From contig CM055895.1 of the NCBI GenBank assembly GCA_029582155.1, positions 50,372,250 to 50,436,249 of the forward strand: a DNA stretch of 64,000 nucleotides. The letters run 5' to 3'. The translations under genes and the position numbers were made by a program. Source of the stretch: Panopea generosa. Lineage: Eukaryota; Mollusca; Bivalvia; Adapedonta; Hiatellidae. The notes beneath the pieces were generated by a model. The model was not told the origin of the DNA and made no database searches. It saw nothing but the letters and a program-made list of their open reading frames with translations. Of this stretch, positions 31,642 to 42,911 are shown one piece after another; the first letter of the stretch is position 1; every line of letters begins with the position of its first letter.

Positions 31642-34600
31642 ATGGCTCCACGAAAAGGGAAGGTCGTGAAGCAAGAAGAACAGATTACTTTGGGTCCTAA
31701 TGTTAAGGATGGCGAAAATGTGTTTGGTGTGGCCCACATCTTTGCTAGTTTCAATGACACATTTGTTCATGTGACCGACCTTTCTGGAAAGTAAGTATAC
31801 AGTAATGTCGGTAGTATGTAAGATAATGTTGGTATACGTGTAATATGTGACAGTGTTGGATAGTGTCAGTATGTCCATAACATGCCTAACATAAAAATAT
31901 CAGCAATCGGACCAATCCCGAAGCATTACTCTCACGGTGATAGAAAATCTTGCACATAAGGCTTCACAAAAATGTAGTTCTTAAACCTGACGTCACTTGT
32001 TCTTGTTCATGGAGTCGCAAATTTTAAACATCCATTGAAATGTCATCATTTTGCAATGCACATAGACAAGACCATCCTTAACAAAAATGTTTGTGCTGTG
32101 CTCCGACCCAATATTTTTCAAGGACAGACTAACATTCTAAACACAATTTCCAGATTACAGATATGATTCAATAACAAATTGTACATATTGTTAACATTGA
32201 TAGTATTTATATCATTATGCCATTTTCAAAATAAAATTTGTTAAATCAAACCAAGGGTGGCAATGTTTAGGATGTCAGGGCGTGCATTTTCAAATACTCA
32301 CAAAGGAAATATTTTGGTTTACTTGTCTTGTGTACTAGTGAATTTTCTAGTTTCCTGTTTAAAAAAAGAGAAGATAAAAAGTCATGAACAGGCCACCAAT
32401 CGCCTTGCCAAGAAGTATGTTTTCTTCCCCTATTTTAGGTTGAAATTTCCTTCCAGGTTGAGTTGCAAGCTGTATAAGTTTTATTCAATGAATTCCCAAA
32501 AATTCAAGCAAACACTATTATTTATGGTTTTATGCAAAGTCAGGGTTTCCCCTAGTGTCTTAACACACGTAACATGCCATAAAAAAATCTTGTTGTTTTG
32601 CAACATCCCATTGTAGCCGTTGCTTTTCAGTTTATATTCAATCTGCATGTAAAAAAATAACAAAGAACATGTTTTGTTTGTAGGGAAACTATTGCCAGAA
32701 TTACAGGAGGTATGAAGGTGAAGGCTGACAGAGATGAAGCTTCCCCATACGCTGCTATGTTAGCAGCCCAGGATGTTGCAGAGAGATGCAAGGCGCTCGG
32801 CATTACAGCTCTGCACATTAAACTTAGGGCCACAGGTGGTAACAGGTGCGTTTTGCAAGTTGTAACATAATATTAGGCTAAGAAAGAGGCTCAAGGTGAC
32901 CTTGTGTTTGCTTCTGTCCGTTCATCAAAGGTTTTTGGTTTGTTTTTGTGGTCATGCAATATCATCTATCTCGAGTTAATTTTACATTTAACACAGCAGG
33001 ATCTTTTTGTTATGAACTGTTAATTCCGAATGGTTACGCTTTTGTAGATACCTTGATGTTTTAGCCAGGCGTTTAAATTCTTTGATGCTGTTTGGCGGTT
33101 TTCATAGGGCTGTCCTTAAATATACATTGTTTGCTGTGCTTCTACCTACTCGCTCAAAATTGCTGTTGCCCCAACTTTTTTGTTGACTTTCAAATCTTCA
33201 AATCGTTTAATTTATTTCATGATTTCTGTCCATTTTTCATTAAAATGACTGCAGAATCAAAATTTGGCCAAAAAAAATGGCAACCTAGATCTACCTACCC
33301 TCATAAAAAATAGTGGGTCGGAGCACAGCAAACAAATATTTTTTTAAGGATGGCCTAGAATTACTTTTGCATAAGTTGCTTATATCTAAACGCGGTTATG
33401 ATTGCATATATGATCACTGGGGTAAAGGTCACTTAAAAAATATTTACTTTCAATGGAACTTTTGAAGGAATGAACTATATGAATGAAACTTATACATAGC
33501 TTGTATGGATCATGATAAAGGTTACGATTGCCTGTTGAGTCAAGGTCACTGTTACTTAAAACATATTTTTCTGCTGAACAACATATTGGAATGAAATTTG
33601 GTGCCTAGATAACTGATATCGAGATAAAGACAGGAATTGCTTATGACGTGGAGTCACTGGTATTGAATTGATTGTTATATTAAAATAAGCAAATGACTTT
33701 TGCTAAATTCTTTTGAACAAATGAATATATCAGAACTTGAGAAATGTATGTTGCCTGCATAGGGAATGTTTGGGTAGTAATGGGTTACTTCTGGCTTTAT
33801 CAAGTTTGTGCCATATTGACCCCCTTTTCCATCTTATTTACAGACTAGGCATTAACAGATTGTTGAATAACTTTTATGTGAAGTCAGATTATATTTAAAG
33901 CTGTAAATTAGTCGATGCATTCCTGATTATAGATTTCCTTCAATTGTACCTAGGGCTGGCTCTGGCTCAAAATTTCTTTGCGCCATATATTTTTCTGTGA
34001 AAATTGGCAGAGTTATGGTCCATGTTTCAATGGATGCTCATGCACCGTTCCTTTTGACTTTAACTCAATCTGATTCTTATATGAAATAAAGCTTGTATAA
34101 AGGTAGAGTATCCTTTCTGCACATGCTGTTCTATATTTCCAAAACTCCTTGGGACTCAATTGAACTAGTAGAGCAAAAACATTTGAAAACATATAAGGCC
34201 TCTTGTTTTCTTATGTCTAAAAGTGCACAGGTCTTATGGCAGGAAAGATGTGTTTTCTCGTAATATGCATAACAAATCCAATTTTTTTACACAAACCAGT
34301 AACACTCAAATTCAAGTTAATGTCCTCAAATGTGGTCACATGCTCTATCTTACTATAGCTTTGGGATAGTGATATGTAGTAAATGATGGATTATTTACTA
34401 TTATATAGCTAGCCAAAAGCTATAGTTATATAGGGCCTGTGAGTGTGACTGTAGTCACATTTGTATTTTTGGGGTTTATCCATATTAGTATGCAAGTCAT
34501 GTGACCAATCACCTGTTAAGGAAAATTGTAACAATATTTAGCACAAATTGCTGATTTGAAATTTGTTTGTGTTGTGTGATTTGACCTGAGGGAAACACAC

Positions 34601-37600
34601 AACTGGGTGCCAATTAACGAGTTAATTACTTTGTTATTTGAGAGAAAGGACAGTGACACTGAATGGCCAAGATATTTTAGCTGTTGAAGCATATTAAAGG
34701 AGGTTAAATAAATAGATAATTTAAGGAGAAGTGTGCCAATATTTTAAGACTTTTGCCGAAACGAAATTTCTTTGCACCACTTTTATTTATTTTGCCCCAA
34801 TGGCACAAATGGTAAAGCCCAGCACCAGTCCTGGTACCATGCTGTATAATGTAATGTTTATATGTTATTGCTATAGTCTTTATATGTGTAATATAATGTA
34901 TGTTTTCTGCCAAATGACATTGTGTTATGATTATTTGAATGTACGGCACATCCATTATGTTGATAAAAGGATATTTAAATTAAATTCATGTATTGTTGAA
35001 TTAACCATTATAGTACATAAAGTATGAAACCATTAATTTTATGCTTACCTGTAATTTTAGAACCAAGACACCAGGACCTGGTGCTCAGTCTGCCCTCAGA
35101 GCCTTGGCCAGATCTGGAATGAAGATTGGAAGAATTGGTGAGAACAATTTTTCAATCAGCTTATCTTACTTAGATTTTTCTTTTAACATGTTGCCACTTT
35201 ACAACATAACATTACAAGTATATCACTATTTGATGAAATACAGCTGTTATGCTTCAGCCAGTTTCAACGTTTTGGAGCTCCATGTTATGTTGTGTTTTTC
35301 TAAACAGAAGTCCACTGGGATGATCCAATGTAGAACTGGTTTGCATTCTATAACTTCCTTCTATGGCAGAAAACACGGCAACAGTGGCCTTGTAGGTTTG
35401 ATCCCTGGCCGGGTTGTACTAAAAACTTTTTAAAAAATGGTACTAGAAACATCCTTGTTTGGTGCTCAACATTTGGAGGGTAGTTCTATGTCTGGTCGGC
35501 CCGGTATCAGTATAATGTGACAGGGTGGGTATTGTACCATGTGTCTGCAGCATGATATTTTAGTGTGGCAGCACAAAATTGCAAACGCCATTGTGATATG
35601 ACTGAAAAATTGTTGACAGCAGTGCTAATCATCATTCAATTGCCTGATCTTTTACATAGTTGCCACTTCTCTATTAACTGTAAGCATGGTCTTGATAGGG
35701 AATATGGAATGGTAGCTTAGCTTGTTACGATTTCTGTATCTGCAGTCTTTTGTTTTACTGCTTCACAAAGAAAGCAAATTACCCAAGTGTATACATCATA
35801 TCAAATTGAAAGAAACTGACATCTGTACAACTTGCACAGTTGAATTCCATCCCAGTACAAACAATCTTGCAAGCTGTTAGTTTGTCTTTGTTCCTTGCAC
35901 CTGTCATTCTATTGGACAAGGGAACTCGTTTCCTCTAGGTTCTATGTACTGTAATATGCATGCAGATCAAAATTCAAAGAGTCGATGTCACTGCTACTTT
36001 TAAGGGATCAAATTTAACACTCGCTAAATGCAAGCTGATTTTTCAAAATGCGAGTTCAAATTAATGTCACTTGAAATTTTCTGTGAGTGCAGTTTTCAAA
36101 CATAAAACATAAGCATGGATTAATAATAAAGTTATTGTTTCTTGTAACATTTTTGTTTACAGTATGCAGAAAGTATATAAACTTGCCAGTGTCTAATTTT
36201 TAAGTTGAAAACTAAAGGAATAATCAAATTACACCTGATCCCATTAGCCAATTTCACCAATTAATGGAATGCTTTCTTTTATAAACGTCATGTGATCCAT
36301 AATAATTTATGCATAAAAAATCCTAGCAGCAATTGTGTTATCAAGTTTTAAAAGGTGGCTGAAAAGCACATGATCTCAATTATTTTGTTAATTGTTATAA
36401 TTTGACAAATATTTACCTTGTGTACAGTTTAATCTGTATTAAGTAACATTTAAATGTATTTTAGTGTATCATTTTAAGATTTAGGACAGATCCACCAAGA
36501 ATTATCCACTATTTCATCATTGATAAAAAATTGATATTAAACTGAAACTGACATTTCTGTAAATTTGTTCCTGACACAGTTCGTACTTACCTCAGTTCGC
36601 CCATAATTAAAACTTATAGATTTTTTTTTTAAACTTCGGAAACACATTATCACATACATATGTTGTAACAAAATATAACAACAGGAAAACAAATAGGAGA
36701 GGGGCAAAAGCTGAACTTCAATAAAACCTGCACATCAGAGACATTAAGTCACTGAATAAGTATTAAAGCAGAGGTGATCACATTACAAATATGAGTACAT
36801 ATTAACATGTAGCCGTTGAATGTGGTATCTCATCTATTATTGATATGATTTCTTTAAAATAAAGGAATAAAACTACATGTATGTACTATCTGTGAAATAG
36901 TGTACAATTAATTTCATCTTTTCTTACCATAATACTTCTTTAAGGGTCCTTTCATCATCATCCTCTATATGAAAATGAAAGTACAAATTCAAATTTAGCA
37001 AGTGGAAAAAAATGGTACTTGCTAAAATTGCAAGTGGGGAAAAAGCTAAATTTGATCCCTGCTTTTACACCAAATACCTGTGTCCACTGTCACTATACTT
37101 CTTGGGACCTTTATATCATCCTCACTGTCACTATAATCACATGAACAGGTGTGTAAAAATATTATTAAAGCTACTTGCCCTGTAGGACAACTTGTTGAAA
37201 AAATTTTGCCCGTACCAAGTTATCAGTTGCCCTTACCAAAAATATTGATTATCTATATTTTACTATGTCAAACATTTACTGTCATATGTATTGTTAAAAT
37301 GATTATGCAAATTAAAAATGTTATTTATTTGTAATTTACACATTAAGTGTGTATGTGACAAGTCAAGAAATGATTTCTAAAGAGCAAGTGATTATCTTGT
37401 TTTATTGAAACTCGAATACAACCCTCATTTATTTAAAATTTGATAATCAACCGATAGAATATAAAATGCAGATGATATATTTGTATTAACTTGACATAAA
37501 CAGATTCAACAACTACGATTCTTTTAAACAATAATGACAAATATATGACGTAGGTAAAGGAGTGGGGGTGGGGCAAACAGATTAATTTGTATTATTTCCA

Positions 37601-39080
37601 ACCATTAATGAATAACTGCGTGTTGTTATTTTTCTATAATGAATTGTGAAACTGGGAGTTTCTTCACCAGAATAAGAGATACTGGTAGATTTATTTTACA
37701 GCAAATACTAAAATATCGGGTTGTATAAATGGAGGTCTTTTGCATCTGAAAATGTGTTGACCTAAATTCCATTTGCTTTGCTTTATTTTATGCTTTCTGC
37801 CTGTTTTTCTATATTTCTCTCCTTTCACTGTCATCACCTCCAGCAGAAGACTTTGTGCCAAGTATTGACCTGATATCATGTTGTTTTGACATTATTGACA
37901 GGTTCCCGCGAAACCAAGCGGTGCTAATATAAACATGTGCAGTCGTAATTTCTACTTCATAGTTGGGTTACAAATATTTTGAGTAAAGTAATACAGTTGA
38001 TTTTCGTAAGCTGAAACACAGTCTGTCCGATTACCTAGCAACTGCATGTAGGCTAAAAATGACTACAATCGTTACTTCAACTTTTTTGCTTTTGACTTTT
38101 TTCAAATTTTAAATGTTTTTCTACGGCCAAAATGGGTGATTACGTCAAATTTTAATTCCTAAATTAAATCTAGTCGCTATGGCAAGCGGCGACTGGACTT
38201 TTACACCTCTGATGACCCTGTACACTTTCATGATTGGCTGGAAGCTGTTGCTTGCTCCCTGTTGCTATACAACTCTTAAGCTTTTGAATCTTGTTTGGAC
38301 ACTGAGCCTTTCCAGGAAATAAAATAATCTTGTTGTTTCTTTGTGGTCTCTGTCATTGTGTTCATCAGCCATGGTCATAACACTATTTTATCTTTGACAG
38401 GTTCCAGTACAGTGTGGGGGGAGGGTGGGGGGGCATTTTTATTGCCGTTATTGGGTAATATTCCCAATGGCAAATAGTATCTTTGTTCCCAATTTAGTGG
38501 TAAAAATTCCCAATTGAAAGCTTCAATAATTGTAAATTGAAATTTGCCACAATTCCTTGATAAAATAAACAAATTCTGTAATTAAATTGCCTGAAAAGCA
38601 AGTGTACACATTTGAACAAGTTAAACACATATATTTAATGCAAAAGTTAATGAAACCATTGCCAAAATGTCTAATTCCAAGGGTATAGGTCATCTTCCCA
38701 AAATGGTGGGAAAATACACTGCAGTAGGACCAAAAGTTCTTCTATGATCTTATACATAACATATTCAATCTGCACACATTATTAAACGCATCAGCTGTTA
38801 AATGAAGACTCCTAGTTCTCCTTTATATAATATTTAAATTATTTCCGCAGGACCCGGTTTGTGCTGTTAGCCCTCGATGATGTGAAATGGCACTAAATAT
38901 TCTAACAAACCAATCTCCAATTATTTGTAAGAGAAATAGGAGAAAATTTTGTATTGAAAAAACCTGTTTGGAAACCATAATTAATAAAATACTTAATTAT
39001 TTTGTTTTATAGAGGATGTCACCCCAATCCCGTCAGACAGTACAAGAAGAAAGGGAGGACGTCGTGGTCGCCGTTTGTAA
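31642..39080 (+). CDS. RPS14: 40S ribosomal protein S14 (uS11), complete, 151 aa
   Basis: Component of the small-subunit platform, near the E-site mRNA channel and 3' end of 18S rRNA; needed for late pre-40S maturation. Coding exons: 31642-31790, 32684-32845, 35061-35137, 39013-39080. All junctions are GT-AG and in phase. The product starts [20 protein letters not shown], continues [56 protein letters not shown], then [20 protein letters not shown], and ends [20 protein letters not shown] plus L. The uS11 signature is around [20 protein letters not shown]. Length equals the human 151 aa. The basic tail is the rRNA-binding extension at which emetine-resistance changes map in hamster. Introns 2 and 3 carry mobile elements, so this housekeeping gene is long for its class. 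Confidence 0.98.
33107..33355. mobile_element. Tc1/mariner-like MITE, intact 249 bp copy
   Basis: Inverted ends GGGCTGTCCTTAAATATACA and GGCCATCCTTAAAAAAATAT, each running into TTGTTTGCTGTGC, with TA at both borders. In RPS14 intron between coding exons 2 and 3. It is the uninterrupted relative of the split copy at 648-1435. Confidence 0.8.
33950..34835. repeat. Dispersed element remnant in RPS14 intron
   Basis: Begins near ggctggctctggctcaaaat and ends near cccagcaccagtcctgg. The words aaatttctttgc(g/a)cca occur near both ends in direct orientation. The block cctgaggga ... aactgggtgc ... gttaatt (34586-34626) recurs at 59907-59950, so both places share a family. No ORF of note. Confidence 0.45.
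35340..35600 (+). mobile_element. tRNA-derived SINE in RPS14 intron
   Basis: A box-B-like stretch (gtaggtttgatccctggc) is followed by a body with gtctggtcggcccggtatca, gtataatgtgacagggtggg and gcatgatattttagtgtggc. I recognise this body as a SINE type common in bivalve genomes, from memory and not from a search. Confidence 0.6.
36003..37060. mobile_element. Non-autonomous DNA element, hAT-like ends
   Basis: Left end AGGGATCAAATTTAACACTC; right end inverted AGGGATCAAATTTAGCTTTT. CTTTTA lies just outside both ends, the right copy one base away, as a decayed target duplication. About 1.06 kb, no useful ORF. In the last RPS14 intron. Confidence 0.65.
37061..39012 (+). other. Rest of last RPS14 intron
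   Basis: No gene seen. It holds a G-rich run near 38414-38434 (runs of 6, 3 and 7 G, on the transcript strand) and, at 38433-38550, the plus-strand partner of the repeat at 2597-2710. Confidence 0.6.
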
Positions 39081-39117
39081 ATTATTCGTTGCTTTGTAGA
39101 GCCTTTCCTAAGCAAGA

Positions 39118-39123
39118 AATAAA
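39118..39123 (+). terminator. RPS14: RPS14 polyadenylation signal
   Basis: AATAAA 38 bp after the stop codon at 39078-39080, giving the very short 3' UTR usual for ribosomal protein genes. A repeat begins within about 40 bp downstream. Confidence 0.8.
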
Positions 39124-39154
39124 GAAGAAAAAAACAGAATTATGTTTTTGGTTT

Positions 39155-39320
39155 ATATTAACTCTACTGGCCAAAGACCAGAAGGGCTTATGTGATGGCG
39201 CGTTGTCCGTCGTCTGTCTTCTGTTAGCAACACTTTCTCAGAAACCACTAGGCCAATTAAACTGAAACTTCACATGGATGTATCTATTGCATAGGAGACT
39301 ACAGAAGATTTTTTGTGCAC
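39155..39320 (-). mobile_element. End fragment of a hairpin-ended element next to RPS14
   Basis: Reverse complement of 49010-49176: tactggccaaagaccagaag, gtccgtcgtctg, and ttctcagaaaccactaggcc. It starts about 30 bp past the RPS14 poly(A) signal. Confidence 0.65.
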
Positions 39321-39640
39321 CCTATGTATTTATAAATACTTACTACAAATGATAAACATAACATGACGATGTGTCGCGAGTGTGTCCCACACCTGTACTT
39401 CAAAGGTCAAGGTCACAATTTGAGTTTGTTTAACAACACTGAGTCTGTGTGGGTTTTCGTGTCCAGCCTGCAACTTTGTCATGCATGGATAGATTTTTTG
39501 AGCTTTTGTGATCGCCTGGTGTTCATCGTCTGTCGTTAACTAACTTCTCCTCTGAAACCACTTCGCCAATTTTGATATAATTTCACCCAAACTCCTACTT
39601 CAAAGGTCAAGGTCACAATTTAACTTTGACAACATTTTCT
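39321..39640 (-). repeat. Mosaic of tandem-core units
   Basis: Two further aaaggtcaaggtcaca-bearing units (near 39403 and 39603) lie outside the end of copy B, separated by a short piece with gatcgcctggtgttcatcgt and gaaaccacttcgccaatttt from a different family. This looks like overlapping insertions rather than one array. Confidence 0.5.
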
Positions 39641-39654
39641 GTCATTTTGACATT

Positions 39655-41560
39655 TCTTACCCCCCCCCCCCCCCCACTAAAATTTTTGGGTCGGCATATA
39701 GTAATCGCAGCGTCGGTCCTTCCGTCTGGTATTTCATTTCCAGCCTGTATTTTTGTCGTGTTTAGGTGGATTTTGTTGATACTCAGTACAAATGATCAAC
39801 ATAACATGATGACGTGTCGTGAGTAATACCTACACCTGTACCTCAAAGGTCAAAGTCACAATTTGAGTTTGTTTGAATACACTTTGGGTCTCTGTGAGAT
39901 TTCGTGTCCGGCCTGTAACTTTGTCATGCATAGATGGATTTTATTAATGATACTTGCTACAAATCATCAATAAATATGAAGAGTGTCGCGAGTAAAACCA
40001 ACACCCGTAAGTTCAAGATCACTATTTGAGCTTGTTTGACAACACTTCGAGTTTGTGCAAGATTTCTTGTCCGGCCTGTAACTTTGTCGTGCATAGATGG
40101 AATTATAAATACTTGCTACAAATGATCAACTTAACATGACGACGTGTCACGAGTAAGATCCACACCTGTACCTCAAAGGTCAAGGTCATGATTTGAGTGA
40201 CAACACTGAGTCTGTATGAGATTTCGTGTCCGGCCTGCAACTTTGTCATGCATAGATGGATTTTTATGATACTTGTTACAAATTAACATAACATGATGAC
40301 CTGAGTTAGACCCACACCCGTACCTCAAAGGTCAAGGTCTCAATTTGAGTTTGACAACACTTGAGTCTGTGTGAGATATGTCCAGCCTACAAATTTGTCA
40401 TGCATAGATGGATTTTTATAAATCTTGTTATAAATGATCAATATAACATGACGACGTGTTACACTTAATACCCAAACTCCCACTTCAAAGGTCAAGGTCA
40501 CAATTTAACTTTTTGTCTGGTCTGTCATCTATGGATAAATTTTAAAAACACTTGGCTCAGTTGATCAACATGAAATAATTAAGTGTCACATGTAAGGCCC
40601 AGAACCTTTCCTCCAAGATCAAGGTCACACTTTCAATTTAATTGATATGTGTCTGGTCTGTGATTTTAACTTGGCTCAATTTATCAAGATAACATGAAGA
40701 AGTGTCATAAGTAAGAACTAGACCCATACCTCAAAGGTCAAGGTCACAATTTTATAATGTATGACAACACTTTGAATCTGAAGATTTCCAGTTCATCCTT
40801 TAACATACATGGATGGATTTCAAAAAAATTGGCTCAATTTATCAACAATTGATCTGTAACTTTGTCTTCCATTTTGGGATTTTAAAATAGCTTGACACAA
40901 GTGATCAGCATGTCATGATGATGTTTTAGCAGCATTTAACTGTTGAAATACCCACAATCGTGAAACATCGGGTATTTCCGTATCCTCCGTAGAATACACC
41001 TCGTGTATAGCTCTAGAATACACCAACGCGAATCGCCTGTGTTACAAGTCTGTGTTCATTCGCGTGAAAGTAACAAATAATGTATCCGTCATTAAGTTGA
41101 TTATATATGGCGTTGTTATATCGATTTTTTTATTTATACACTCGACATGGGTCATATTTATGGGGAAATTTAAAATACCAGTCTTGATTAACAAACGTTT
41201 GTATTTTCAACGGACATGTATATAAACAGGTGGCATAAGGGGGCCGCCATTTTATGTTATCATGTGACTGAAAGTATTTCCAAAATGGCGCCTTATTATG
41301 TCAGAGGTCTATTGTGTAGCATAAAGGCCGAGGTGATCAGATTGGAAATACCCAGACCATTACATCAGAGGTCAAGGTTACACAAAGGTCAAGGTCACGC
41401 TTTAATGTAAAAAAAAAAACCATGAAATTGCATGTCTAGTCTGAAACATCAGTCCATTACTCTCTATATTCATGGATACATTAATACCTATTATAACATA
41501 AATATATTGTTATTTTTCAACGACCATTTGGGAGGCTTGTGACACTTACCAGTGACATTT
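39655..41560 (-). mobile_element. Tandem-core element, copy B, inverted relative to copy A
   Basis: Opens with a 17 C run and gggtcggcatatagtaatcg, the inverse of copy A's right end, and closes with ccagtgacatttcttgat, the inverse of copy A's left end. Units marked by caaaggtcaaggtca lie near 39844, 40174, 40326, 40486 and 40731, with diverged ones between. A 390 bp insertion (40955-41344) interrupts it. Confidence 0.75.
40955..41344. mobile_element. 390 bp insertion with 10 bp target duplication (Mutator-like MITE?)
   Basis: GAAATACCCA is present at 40945-40954 and again at 41345-41354. Copy A has a single matching site there (tgggtatttcaacag near 19684), so it shows the empty state. The ends CAATCGTGAAACATCGG and inverted CAATCTGATCACCTCGG are imperfect inverted repeats. 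A 9-10 bp duplication is usual for Mutator-type elements; that class is inference. Confidence 0.75.
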
Positions 41561-42342
41561 CTTGATATTTTTTTTTTCAATCTGAAATTCAAGGTGGTAC
41601 TATTATTAAAACTAGTCCAAAACTTAAAAAATCTTCTCATGAACGGCCCAACAGATTTTCAAAATGTTTATGTAGTAATGATAACCAACTATAGTTTTGT
41701 TAGATTTTTTCAAATGGTGACCGTGTCCCTGGGGTTAAAAATGACCCTGCCCTGTGGGTATAATGAGGGGACACAATTCATATAGGTCCTCTGTAAATAA
41801 AATAAAGACTTATTATTATAATAAATATTAATTTATTTTTTTTAAAATGGAAATTATTTTGCCTTTATCTTCACAGAAGTATTGTTTGATGAGGGAGGTT
41901 CAGATTTGTAAAAATGACTGGGTTTCACCGTCTAAAGGGGTCAGGGGCTCCAAAAGGGTAAAAATTGGGAATTGCAACAGTCGTTTTCTTATGAACTCGT
42001 AATTCAGATGTGTTCATATTTGGCATAAATTATCCTTATGTGTAGGGGTTTGATTGTAGATATGAATTAAGGGGCTAATATTAATAGGGGTCCTGTAAGG
42101 GGACTTAGAAATTTGCATATGTTTCAATAAGGATAATTGACTTTCTATAAGGGCCCAGGGTGGGTCAAAATAGAAAATTTTCAAATAATCTTCACCAACA
42201 ACCAGGTCAGTAATTTGTTCATATTTGATATAGATTTTCCCAATGGGTATGGGTTTAAAGTTTGTACAAATCAAGGGTCTTGTATTTATAGAGGGTTTTG
42301 AATTTTATATAGGAATACTATTGGAATATTCTCCTTTTTAGT
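41561..42342. repeat. Degenerate repeat block, segment 1 of the nested cluster
   Basis: 41561-41790 is a piece with caaggtggtactattattaa and ccctggggttaaaaatgacc, repeated at 45690-45860 and, inverted, at 48850-49020. 41880-42340 begins a separate series with ttcatatttg(g/a)(c/t)ataaat, tttaaagtttgtacaaatca and ggaatactatt(g)gga blocks; it resumes at 44480 and again at 48530. Confidence 0.65.
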
Positions 42343-42898
42343 TCGCCGGGACAATTGGCGAAGGAGAGCTATTGCCATGACCCCATCGTCGACACCAAAG
42401 TTTAGTTTTTGCGTTTAAGTCGTCTATACAACCACTCATTGGATATGAATAAAACTTTGCATTTCAATGGAACACACAGAGACAAGAACCATAATCCAGG
42501 ATTACATTTTGGCAGAGTTATGGCCCTTTTTGGACTTTGATACCCAGTTAAAACTTTTGCGTTTAAATTTAAGATATCTATGCAGCCACTCATTGGATAT
42601 GAATGAAACTTTGCATGTGTGTTCACCATCATCGGTTGAACACACGGACACAACAATAACTTTTTGGCATAGGTATGGCCCTTTTTGGACTTAATTTTTC
42701 CGGTTAAAGTTTTTATCACGGAAGATATCTATGCAACCATTCATTGGATATGAATGAAACTTTAAATGTGTGTTCACCATCATCGATGGAACACACAGAA
42801 ACAAGAATCATAACTAGGGGTTGCATTTTAGCAGAGTTATGGCCCTTTTTGGACTTAATTTTTCAGCTTGGTTTTCATCTGACAACTCTTGTTTTCAT
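42343..42898 (-). mobile_element. Hairpin-ended element with ~155 bp repeats
   Basis: Left end is a hairpin TTCGCC(gggacaatt)GGCGAA next to tttttag. The right end contains caactcttgttttc, the inverse of an AAAACAAGAG start. The core repeats gttatggccctttttggact near 42519, 42673 and 42837. Same overall plan as 22522-23367, different core. Confidence 0.6.
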
Positions 42899-42911
42899 TC
42901 ATTTATGACTT

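Noticed and set aside
31486-31878. 130-codon minus-strand frame over RPS14 coding exon 1
   Set aside because: Antisense shadow of the ribosomal protein exon.
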